Source of the DNA: Pelagophyceae sp. CCMP2097
Lineage: Eukaryota; Sar; Pelagophyceae
Assembly: GCA_026770575.1 (NCBI GenBank)
Contig: MU657167.1
Location: 517,180-531,516 of the forward strand
Direction: 5' to 3'
DNA: 14,337 nt
Of the stretch, positions 1 through 7,361 are shown piece by piece. Under the pieces are notes generated by a model. That model was given only the letters and a program-made list of their open reading frames with translations. It had not been told where the DNA came from and ran no database searches. The position numbers and the translations under genes were made by a program. Numbering within the stretch: position 1 is the stretch's first letter; every line of letters begins with the position of its first letter.

Positions 1-246
1 CTCTGCTCGTCCGCGCCCTGCTCGTCCACGACACGCGTCGCGTAAGCTACCCCCCCTGCCTTGGAAACCGTTCGGTCTCTGTGGCTCCTTGTTTGACTCT
101 GCTCGTCCGCGCCCTGCTCGTCCACGACACGCGTCGCGTAAGCTCCCCCCTTCTTGGATTAAGTGGTTTTCCACCCCCCCCTGCCCCTTTTACAGCCGCT
201 GTTTCCGGCTCTCGGTCGTCGCGCGGCTGGGCGTTCTACTCAACCG

Positions 247-276
247 GCTCCGCCTCTGGGCTCCGCCTCTGGGCTC
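247..276 (+). repeat. 13-bp tandem duplication
   Basis: GCTCCGCCTCTGG is present at 247-259 and again at 260-272, followed by a partial third unit (GCTC). It is a short tandem duplication in non-coding upstream sequence with no visible role. Confidence 0.85.
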
Positions 277-362
277 AAACAGCGGTTGTGAATATAGGGA
301 CTGATTTAAATCATATGAAATCCCACTCGGAACAAATTTTACTTTCGGGAGGAGACAGGGAG

Positions 363-395
363 CTCGAGAGACGCTCGAGAGACGCCCGAGAGACG
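363..395 (+). repeat. 11-bp tandem repeat, three units
   Basis: CTCGAGAGACG occurs at 363-373 and 374-384, and a one-base variant (CCCGAGAGACG) follows at 385-395. It lies between the two 84-bp direct repeats, upstream of the MORN gene. Confidence 0.85.
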
Positions 396-680
396 CAGAG
401 CGCGCCCGTCTATAGGACCGTGCTCGTCGTCTCTACGCCACGCCTAGGTGCGCTTACTCGGAGCGCGACGTCCTTTGCCCTTGGAAACCGTTCGGTCTAT
501 GTGGCTCCTTATCTGACTCTGCTCGTCCACGCCCTGCTCGTCCACGACACGCGTCGCGTAAGCTGCCCCCAAAGGAAAAAACGAACCCAGCGTAAGGCGC
601 AAAAGCAAGGGGCCCTCGACCGCCACACAAGAGGGCCTTCTTCGAGGGACCAGGGCCGCGGAGGGTCCGTCGCCAGCGCC

Positions 681-1986
681 ATGGGCGCCGGCGCGAGCCT
701 CGGGGCCTCGCCGTCGCATTCCAAGGTGCCGCGGGAGGTCGTGGCGTCGCTGGTTTCGGCGGGGACGGTGCTGCCGTGCGAGCTTAAGGGCCCGTACGAC
801 GTTTCGGCGTACCACTTGAATGCCTCGGGCCTCCTCCAGGGCTTCTCCTCGGCGGCGCGCCGCGCGGATTGGCACAACGGTCACCAGGCGAGCCTCGAGG
901 GGTACGCGACGTGGGCCGACGTGGATATCGGCGCCGTCGACGCCGACTTTGCAATGACTCGCAGCCGCGTCGACGACAAGATGCTCGACCTGCGAGTCCT
1001 CGCCCCGCGCATCGAGGCCGAGCGCGCTAAGATGGAGCGCGAATACTTCAAGGCCGCCGAGAGCGCGGCGTTGAAGGAGCCCGCCGCGCACGCCGCGCTG
1101 ACGACGGACGATCGCTACGCGTCGCGCTGAACCGAAGAGGTCCAGGCCGAGTCGCACGTCGAAGCGCTGTACGCGGGCGCGCTCCGGGCGCTGCCCGAGT
1201 TGTGCGACGTCGCGAGCGCCGTGGCGGCCGCGGGCGGCTCTGTAGACTGGTCCTGGTCGTTGAAGAACTTGAGGCTGCATCGCGTTTACAAGAAGACTGC
1301 GGAAATGTACGAGGGCGAGTGCCGGCGCGTCTGCGACGTCGCGCGCGCCTCGGTCGTCTTCGGCACCTTGCAAAATCTGCGCGCGGCCCTCGACTTTTTA
1401 CTCGAGCACCACAGCGTCCTGCGCCTCAAGAACCGCTTTGTCGAGCCCGCGGCGGGGTACGTCGACTTTCTGGCCACCGTCAAGCTTGCCGGCCACCTTT
1501 GCGAGCTCCAGCTCCACGCTGTCGAGGTCTACGACGTCAAAAAGGCCTCGGGGCATCAGCTCTACAAGTGGTTCCGCAGGCTCACGCGGCAAGACGAGTA
1601 CGTCGGCGAATTCGACGCACAAGGCCGCCCGCACGGCCAAGGCAAGATGCGCTGCGCCGACGGCGGCTTTTGCGTCGGCACGTGGGCCGCGGGCGAGTTG
1701 CACGGCGCGGCGAAGTACATCTTCAGCGTCGGAGACGTTTACGAGGGTGCGTGGGCGCAGGGGCAAGCGCCACGGCGTCGGCACGATGACGTTTGCGAGC
1801 GGCTCGCACTACGTCGGCGGCTGGCGCGAAGGCAAGAAGCACGGCGCGGGCGTCATGACCTGCGCGGGCGGCGGAGTCCTCGACGGCGCCTTCGACGGCG
1901 GCACGTTCGTCGTCCCGCCCACCGGGGCCGACCGCGACGACTCGGCGCCATCCGCTCCCCGCATGGTGAATAACAAGTACTTCTAG
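681..1986 (+). pseudogene. RelA/SpoT-fold-like plus MORN-repeat protein gene, disrupted as read
   Basis: The ATG at 681 begins MGAGAS, which fits an N-myristoylation signal (Gly2, Ser6). The frame reads to a TGA at 1128-1130 and continues in the same frame directly after it with similar coding character. The middle (about 1280-1600) has D-x-x-R-A-S-V-V, LKNRF..GY.D and LCELQLH motifs, reminiscent of RelA/SpoT-like nucleotidyltransferase domains in protist MORN proteins. MORN repeats follow from about 1600 (YVGEFDAQGRPHGQGKM, VYEGAW, HYVGGWREGKKHGAGVM). At the G run 1760-1763 the frame must shift by one base: removing one G gives AWAQGKRHGVGTMTF, a perfect MORN unit, and an open frame to TAG at 1984-1986. 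A GTGCGT donor at 1747 with an acceptor at 1831 would also restore frame but would delete good MORN sequence. I see no intron that removes the TGA, which is one transition from CGA. The gene may be a young pseudogene, or the two lesions may be sequence errors. It converges on the Kelch gene, with 230 bp between them. Confidence 0.6.
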
Positions 1987-2216
1987 TCGACTCCGAGCCA
2001 GAGTCAAGCCGAGCCGCTCGCCCCCCGCGGCGAGTTGGACGTGTTACGATTAATGATGGCGGCGCGCTCTGGCGCGCACGGGCTTTGGATGCGGCGGTCG
2101 GCTGACCGTCGACGGCGAGCAGCCCGAGCTGCGGCTTTCCTTCAACTCTCGACGGCGTCCACAGCGAGGACCTCGGTCGCCAGTGTGATCAACGTCGCGC
2201 GTTGGCGCCGGGCGGC

Positions 2217-3845
2217 TCACTCCGCCGTCAGGACCTCTGTCGAGTTGAGCGTCGCGCGTCCGGCGTCGCGCCCGCCGACGACGAAGACGCGGCGGTCCCC
2301 TCGTCCATTGTCTCGGGGCAGCTGCACGGCGGCGAAGTCGTAGCGCGCGGTGTTTAAAACCGGCCCAGCTTCAAAGATCATAGTTTCGACATCCAAGACC
2401 TCCGTCGAAGAAAGAGCCGTGTACCCTTCGCCCCAGCCGCCCAAGACCAAGACGTGCCGGGCATCGATCGAGACGGCGCAGCACTTCCACCTCGCCGTGC
2501 CCAGCAGCGGGCCAGGCGTAAAGGCCATGGTGCGAGAGTCGAAGACCTCGCTACTCCTCAGAAACTTGCTGTCCGAGTTGAACCCTCCCGCGATCAAGAA
2601 ACGGCACGAATCGAGCTGGACCGCGCAGCAGCCGCCTCGAGGCGTCGTCATCAGAGGTCCGGTGGAAAAAGTGCGCGTTTTCAAATCGAGCAGTTCCGTC
2701 GTCGCGAGATGCGCCGGGTAGTTGGTCCCGCCGCAGATCAGGATTCGTACGGCATCCAAACGTATCGGGGCGCACTCGGAACGCTTCGAGGCCATGTTCG
2801 GGCCGTCGTGAAACGCCTGCCGCGACACGGTCAGAACCTCCGTCGTATTTAAGTGCCCTCGCCCGTAGCCGCCGACAACGAGCACGCGGTCGTCGTCCAG
2901 CACAATCGCCGCGCAGCCCTGGCGCCGCGTGCCGAGATCCGGGCCAGGCGTAAAGGCAGCTGGAGTGGCGGTTAAAGTGGATGCAGCTGCAGTGGGTGAA
3001 GCGGCTAAAGCCGAAACGTCCAAGACTTCCGTCGTCCCGAGATCGCTGCCGTTGGCCGCGCCGCCGAAGACGATGATGCGGCCGTCGCAGCAGACGGCGC
3101 AGCAGCCGCTGCGGTCGGATTGCATCTTAGGGCCGTCTTGGAACGCGGCGTTATCCGTCCAGGGCACCGTTGAAAAAACGGCCTCCTCGAGGCAAAAGTA
3201 GGCCAAGTCGTTGCAGACCGCGTCTTGCACACTCTCCGGCAGCGTCTTGATCAGGCGCAGCAGCTTGGGGCCGTCCGGGGGCTCCCCCCTCAAAAAGTCG
3301 AGGAGGAGGCCGAATCTTGTACCGTCGCGGTCGATGAAGACGGCGCCGTCGGGGCCGACCTGGAGCATCGCCGAGCACCGGCCGAACATGCGCCCGAGCA
3401 TGGAGTCTTCCACTTTGGTTAGTACAGCGCGCGCCGTCTCGAAGCGCGCGCCGCCGACGTTGAGCCGAATGATGTCGGCGGCGTGCGCGCGGGCCCCGGC
3501 GTCGGAGCGGTCGATGTCGGAGCGCAGCGCTGTCGACGCGGCGCGCTCCGCCGCGAACGAGGTGGTGGCATCGAACGTGCGCCGCTCTTCTTCCAGCGCC
3601 CGCCGGGATTCATCCAGCGCCCGGCGGTCGTCGTCCAGCGCTCGGCGGTCGGATTCCAGCGCCCGGCGGTCGCGCGCGAGCTGGGCCTACGCTGGCGGTC
3701 CGGCGCAATGCGATGCATACGTGGAGGGGGATGCCCGTAGCCTCCAAGCGTCGGGAGATTCGTCGTGATCCAAGGCACGCACCGCCTCCGCCTCGAGCGC
3801 CGCCCGCCGCGCGTCCTCGAACGCGGCGGGCAAGGCGGGCTCCAT
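2217..3845 (-). CDS. Coiled-coil, KCTD-type BTB and Kelch-repeat protein
   Basis: This is a two-exon model. Exon 1 is 3845-3783 (ATG at 3845, 21 codons) and exon 2 is 3686-2217 with TGA at 2219-2217, giving about 510 aa. The 96-nt intron (3782-3687) has a GTGCGT donor and a TAG acceptor, is phase 0, and removes an in-frame TAG. Residues about 1-60 are a charged helix with four RRAL(E/D) heptads. Residues about 92-170 match the BTB/T1 fold of KCTD proteins: RLNVGGARFET, EDSMLGRMF, FIDRDGTRFG and LDFLRG. From about residue 192 there are roughly six Kelch blades with recurring VFGG/VVGG, (T/S)TEVLD and F..GP motifs, consistent with a six-bladed propeller. In this family BTB domains oligomerise or bind Cullin-3 and Kelch propellers bind clients, so a ubiquitin-ligase adaptor role is possible but inferred. 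Upstream in-frame Met codons exist near 3884. Confidence 0.85.
3592..3675 (-). repeat. 21-bp tandem repeat, four units, coding for heptads
   Basis: Four units starting TCCAGCGC begin at 3592, 3613, 3634 and 3655, exactly 21 bp apart. On the minus strand each encodes one heptad of the type D-R-R-A-L-(E/D)-x, so the DNA repeat extends the coiled coil of the BTB-Kelch protein one heptad at a time. Such an array could vary in copy number without breaking the frame. Confidence 0.9.
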
Positions 3846-4159
3846 GCTCTCGCCACCCTTCGTCACGTGCCGCACGCACGTCACTCAATAATGACTTTAG
3901 AAACTTGAAACTGGTACAATTATTGTAAAATTAATTTAGGAGTTCAAGTCCTAAGACTTAGTTAGTATTTATTGGCATTTAAAGAGTATTTTCGAGTATA
4001 TCCACGGTAAGAGCGTAGACCGTCGCCCTGCGGTTTGGTTGCAACGAGGAGCCAGACGGACTCGGATCTGAGAGCACCGCACCGAAGGTCGCGAGGCGCT
4101 CTGGGCCCACAGAAGTCGGCAAGGCGTCTACGTCGTAGGCCTTTTGCGTCGTGCAATAG
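3846..4159. other. AT-rich intergenic stretch between two minus-strand genes
   Basis: This 314-bp stretch separates the start of the BTB-Kelch gene from the stop of the transporter gene. Positions about 3888-4000 are strikingly AT-rich for this locus. It should contain the transporter 3' end and the Kelch promoter, but I cannot point to a defined poly(A) signal or TATA box. No open frame in it looks like a gene. Confidence 0.5.
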
Positions 4160-5770
4160 CTAGAGGAACGTGGCGGCGATGCAGGGCGGCATGGTGACAA
4201 AGCCGTAGACGAAGACGAACTTGGCGAGCCCGACCTTCCACGGCGAGGCTTGGCGCTTGAGCAACGAGTCTGAAGGGGCCTCTGAACTCAGCTTGAGAAA
4301 GACGCGCGAGGGCACAATGTAGGAAATCGTCGCCGACGCCGTGGCCCCGAGGAGCGAGAGCACCGCGCCGAGGTCGGCGACGCTTAAAGCGACGATATAC
4401 GTCGAGAGGACGAAGCAAAAGACGAAAACGAACATGGACCCATCGGAATCTGCCTTGACGGCGGCGGCGATTTTCGGAAATGCCGTCTGGTGGCGCAGCA
4501 GCGTCGCCGCTGAAGACCGCGCCGTGAGGACCATGAGCGGGTAGCTCGACCCGACGACGAAGGCAACGACGAATCTGGCTGCGGTAATGGGCGGCCTCCC
4601 GAGGTACGACTCAAGCAGGTCGGAATCGACGCCGTCGCCAAACGTCTCGTAGCCGGCCATGCCGATGATGCAGTAGAGCACGGAGCAGAGCGCGATGGAC
4701 GTCGTGGTGACGAAGTCCATTCTGCGCTGCGTGTAGCCCCGCAGTTCGTTGGCGACCTGCAAGCACTGCGCCTGCGCCGTGAACGCAAACGTCGCCAGAG
4801 AGAGGGCCTGCAGCGACGCCACGGAGACGTCGAGTTTTTTTACCTAGGATTGATTTTGTGAACCGGGCTCGTTTCGTAGGTGCGAACATTTGCCGCCGCA
4901 GTGCTTTGAACAGGTCCTTTGAAGAAGAAGAAAAAGGTCGGTCCTTTGAACGCACCTTGCCGCCGCAGTGCGGCCCGTCGTCGTACTCTTTGCCGCAGAT
5001 GGAATCGTCGCCGACCCAATAATAAACGATGAGTGCTGATAAGAGGAGCATCAACCCCATGGCCAGCGCCGAGGTAAACTTCAGAGCGTCCAGCGTCTTT
5101 GAGAACGACGGCGGGGCCACGAAGACGAGGCCCGCGCTGACCCAAAGCTTCCGATTCTGGACAAAGGCGACTGGCCCGCCGTAGAGGCTGCCGACGGCGT
5201 CTTTTGTGACGTTGCCGAAGACCATGAGGTACGAAGAGGCGAGGCCGAACATCAACACAAGCACGGTCAGGTCCACGGCCCACCAGAGCGCCGGTGGCAA
5301 GGCCTCGCCGGCGAGCGAGTGAAACGTGGCGCCGCGGCCCTGGTGCCGCGACACGATGGAGACGAGGTGCATGGTGAAGATGTTGAGCAGCCCGGAGACG
5401 GTGATCAGAACCGGCCCGCCAATCGTGCCGGCACGCGCGTACGCGTACGGCAGCGCGAGCCTGCGCCGACTCTTCGAGGACACGCGCTCCGCGGGGTGTG
5501 CCACTCACACGCCGGCGCCGATGACGACGTTCATAAGATTCGCAATCGACGAAAAGACGGTGCCCTACCGGTAGAGACACTTTCGTGCTCTCGTATACGC
5601 ATGTACGCATGCGGGCCTCCACGGCGTGGTCTCGACCGGGTGCGCTATGTTGGAACAGAAAAATAGCGCACCGTCGGCTCTTTCTGCAGCGCCGCCGCCG
5701 ACGACTCGACGACGAGGGGCAGGTCGCCGGCCGTGTGCAGCGGCGTGTACGCGATTTGGTCGACGTTCAT
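4160..5770 (-). CDS. AAAP/SLC38-like amino acid transporter, four exons
   Basis: The exons are 5770-5672 (ATG at 5770), 5564-5509, 5460-4956 and 4843-4160 (TAG at 4162-4160), giving about 447 aa. The introns are 107, 48 and 112 nt with donors GTGCGC, GTGAGT and GTGCGT and AG acceptors; phases are 0, 2 and 0. The joined exon 2/3 sequence reads NLMNVVIGAGVLALPYAYA, the hallmark first membrane segment of amino acid/auxin permeases, and this fixes the splice sites. About eleven hydrophobic segments follow, including LITVSGLLNIFTMHLVSIV, a Trp-rich TM3, LATFAFTAQAQCLQVANEL (typical TM6) and CSVLYCIIGMAGYETFG (TM7). The length is normal for the family. Members move neutral or cationic amino acids with H+ or Na+ across plasma, vacuolar or lysosomal membranes; the substrate here cannot be read. 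A 5'-UTR intron is possible, since TTTTGCAAG immediately precedes the ATG. Confidence 0.9.
4890..4971. repeat. Direct repeat spanning a splice donor of the transporter gene
   Basis: TTGCCGCCGCAGTGC occurs at 4890-4904 and 4957-4971, and TCCTTTGAA is repeated between the copies (about 4916-4924 and 4942-4950). The 4957-4971 copy lies at the 3' end of exon 3 and abuts the GTGCGT donor. The other copy lies inside the intron and lacks the GT. It looks like a partial local duplication around the exon-intron border. Confidence 0.8.
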
Positions 5771-6506
5771 CTTGCAAAAGGGAAGTAGGAAAGGAAGGCC
5801 GTTTACAGAGCTCCGAGGCCGCTCGGCAAGTTCGATGTCGGCTGCGCCGCGTGCCGACGCTGCCGCTTGTCGAATAGGGTCCACCGCGCCCGTCCGAGCG
5901 ACACCGGTGGTGAGGGAGGCGCCGGCGCTGGAGTGGGGGGCCGGGCGCGGTTGGCCAGCTCCTTCCTGGCCAATCAACTCCAGTTCCAACTGCAGTCCAC
6001 TCTTAAAAGTCCACTCAGCTGATCAGGCTTGGGAGTACATTGTAGAGGACCTGGTGGGCAAAATAAGGGAAACCACCCCACCCAAAATCCTCCAAAACCA
6101 TCCCCGGGGGGGGAATTCAACGCGATGCGCGCGTCGTGGTTTTTCCCCCAGGGTGGCTTTTAGGCTCCAGGGGCCTTGGGAGGGTAAAATGGCGCTGTTC
6201 TTCGGGGTGCGCCAGGGCGCGCTGTATAGTAGGGCGCGCTGTAAAGTGGGCGGGGATTTTGGCGATCGCTTACGTTTTCGGTATTGTAGCGGGTATAAAA
6301 ACTCAAATAGTATTATACCGTTTTTTACCGTATCAAACCCTTTAATACCTAGCCCCCCAAAAAAAAAAATCCCTTTAAAACCCTTCAAAACTTATTTGCG
6401 TCCTGATGATGTACGTGTTCTGTGTGACGGCGGCGTCGTCGGGGACAAGAAGCACGCAAAACGCGCTCCAACTTTAGCAAAAACATGTGTTTTAGGTTCA
6501 CTTGTG
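5771..6506. other. Non-coding region upstream of the transporter gene
   Basis: I find no convincing gene here. The first 200 bases are probably the transporter promoter and 5' UTR (minus strand). Further on there is a G-rich run near 6104-6112, a near-tandem pair containing GGCGCGCTGTA (about 6217-6243), a TATAAAA at about 6295, and AT-rich runs including an A tract at about 6359-6369. The motif TTTACCGTAT.AAACC occurs near 6328-6341 and again near 6644-6657, so old repeat material is likely. A minus-strand open frame at 6388-6023 has the composition of translated non-coding DNA. Confidence 0.4.
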
Positions 6507-6620
6507 TTAGACAGTCTCCTCCAAAGTCAAAGTCAGGTCGACGACGTTTTCCTCTGGCTCGTCGTCGTCTGGGGATTCGCCGGCTTCGAGCTGCCCGTCG
6601 TCGTCGCAGTTCTCCAACGT
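6507..6620 (-). pseudogene. Possible orphan terminal exon with acidic tail and SIM-like motif
   Basis: On the minus strand a CACGCAG acceptor at 6621 is followed by an open stretch of 37 codons to TAA at 6509-6507. It encodes a very acidic tail (..ESPDDDEPEENVVDLTLT..). VVDLT next to acidic residues resembles a SUMO-interacting motif. No upstream exon is visible: the sequence beyond it is AT-rich and then enters the dispersed repeat at 6665. It could be the remnant of a gene cut by the insertion, or chance. Confidence 0.22.
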
Positions 6621-6664
6621 CTGCGTGAGCTCCGTTTTTTTATTTACCGTATAAAACCTTTTTG

Positions 6665-6727
6665 AGGACCCGAAGGGTCCTTGCCGTTTATTCAACGTCA
6701 GTTTATGGTAAGGGCCCTTCGGGTCCT
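6665..6727 (+). other. Long hairpin at the 5' end of repeat copy 1
   Basis: Two 23-base arms (6665-6687 and 6705-6727) pair around a 17-base loop that starts TTATTCAACG. Relative to the other copies this right arm has two C-to-T changes, both giving G-U pairs in RNA, so the fold is kept. Equivalent hairpins lie at 12897-12959 and 14188-14250. Confidence 0.85.
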
Positions 6728-6756
6728 TTGATTGAAGGATTACTTGGGGCAATTAT

Positions 6757-6803
6757 GTCTGTCTGTCCGTCTGTCTGTCTGTCTGTCCGTCTGTCTGTCT
6801 GTC
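6757..6803 (+). repeat. GTCT/GTCC tetranucleotide microsatellite
   Basis: About twelve GTCT units, with occasional GTCC, form part of the dispersed repeat. The corresponding tracts near 12829-12868 (complement) and 14280-14326 differ in unit order and length (GTTT variants), as expected for a fast-evolving microsatellite inside an otherwise conserved element. Confidence 0.9.
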
Positions 6804-6856
6804 GCCGGGTCCATCCGTGAGGTTCCACCTTTGGGAAGAAAAAAAAACAGCAACTC

Positions 6857-6979
6857 GGCCGATTTAGCGATTGGTGGTTGATGCGATTGCTAAAATTGGG
6901 AGTTGAGGTCGAGCAGGAGCCTCATTGGAATCATCATAGAAGAAGTTTTTGGTCACAGGTTCGAATCTGGTCGGCCGCA
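6857..6979 (+). promoter_or_regulatory. tRNA-like segment with Pol III A- and B-box motifs
   Basis: TTAGCGATTGG (6864-6874) fits the tRNA A box and GGTTCGAATC (6958-6967) fits the B box. TCGGCCG before the A box can pair with CGGCCGC after the T arm at six of seven positions. Between the boxes, GTGGTTGATGCGATTGCTAA resembles the D arm and anticodon region of class II (Ser/Leu) tRNAs. The A-B spacing is about 90 nt, and T-arm pairing has one mismatch, so this is a degenerate tRNA-derived sequence rather than a functional tRNA. In SINEs such boxes drive Pol III transcription. Confidence 0.5.
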
Positions 6980-7303
6980 AAAAAAAGAAAAAATAAATAG
7001 CTCAATAAGAAATAAAATAATAAAATAAAGATAAGGAGGATTTGAAAGTTCAGCGATTAGTTAAATAATTTCAATTATTTACGTGGGCATTGCAATGGGA
7101 TTTGGCTGTATCCTTCGGGTCCTCCGTGTGCCTCCGGCGCGCTCTTGTAATAATCCCACCCCCTGGAGTAAAAAACCTATTAAATTTTCCCGCTACGATA
7201 GTTTTCGGGGCCTTTTCTTCGTCGCGACGCGACACGCCGTGGGCGGTCTGTTGGCGCCGTCCGAGTCGCCAGGAGCCCGTCCGAGTCGAGAGCGCGCGCG
7301 TTC

Positions 7304-7361
7304 ATCGATGGTCTTGGGCTCCTGGCGGCGTCCATCGATGGCCTTGGGTTCCTGGCGGCAG
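7304..7361 (+). repeat. 30-bp tandem duplication at the start of the DUF3293-like gene
   Basis: ATCGATGGTCTTGGGCTCCT at 7304 is repeated with small changes at 7334 (period 30 bp). Each unit contains an in-frame ATG (7308 and 7338) and encodes M-(V/A)-L-G-S-W-R, so the gene has two nearly identical candidate starts. Confidence 0.85.

Larger units (their letters stand above)
1..564 (+). repeat. Dispersed direct repeats upstream of the MORN gene
   Basis: A 48-bp unit starting CTCTGCTCGTCCGCGCCCTG and ending CGCGTAAGCT occurs at 1-48, 97-144 and 517-564. The last two copies sit at the end of a longer 84-bp unit starting TTGGAAACCGTTCGGTCT (61-144 and 481-564, exactly 420 bp apart) that differs at only a few positions. 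Each copy contains the odd palindrome ACGCGTCGCGT and ends with a possible splice donor, GTAAGCT. This could be a triplicated promoter or 5' exon, or a small dispersed repeat. The copies lie in an open frame, but the translation is low in complexity and I do not call it a gene. Confidence 0.85.
6665..7153 (+). mobile_element. Composite dispersed repeat, copy 1 (tRNA-like, SINE-type candidate)
   Basis: The limits come from comparison with the inverted copy at 12479-12959: similarity starts at AGGACCCGAAGG and ends at CTTGTAATAA, and flanks beyond do not match. In order the element has a 63-nt hairpin (6665-6727), a GTCT microsatellite (6757-6803), a tRNA-like segment with A- and B-box motifs (about 6857-6979), an A-rich stretch, a perfect 9-bp inverted repeat (7062-7081), the palindrome CATTGCAATG (7088-7097), and CCTTCGGGTCCT (7112-7123), the reverse complement of the element's first 12 bases. 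There is no coding capacity and no clear target-site duplication. A tRNA-derived SINE is the best fit. A MITE-like element is the alternative because of the 12-bp inverted ends, although 30 shared bases lie beyond the right one. Confidence 0.75.

Noticed and set aside
444..1373. Minus-strand frame of 309 codons opposite the MORN gene
   Set aside because: Its composition is typical of antisense GC-rich coding DNA, while the plus strand shows real motifs.
3935..3962. T-arm-like GGAGTTCAAGTCC suggesting a tRNA
   Set aside because: The T stem pairs poorly in the canonical register, and there is no A box, D arm or acceptor stem around it.
6023..6388. Minus-strand open frame of 121 codons as a gene
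   Set aside because: No recognisable motif, built over homopolymer and repeat-like sequence, and no supporting splice structure.
6757..6803. Regular short repeats considered as a CRISPR-like array
   Set aside because: It is a plain tetranucleotide microsatellite without spacers, in a eukaryotic repeat element.
6665..7153. Calling the repeat a classical DNA transposon from its inverted 12-bp ends
   Set aside because: About 30 conserved bases lie beyond the right inverted motif, no target-site duplication is visible, and the tRNA-like body favours a SINE-type origin.
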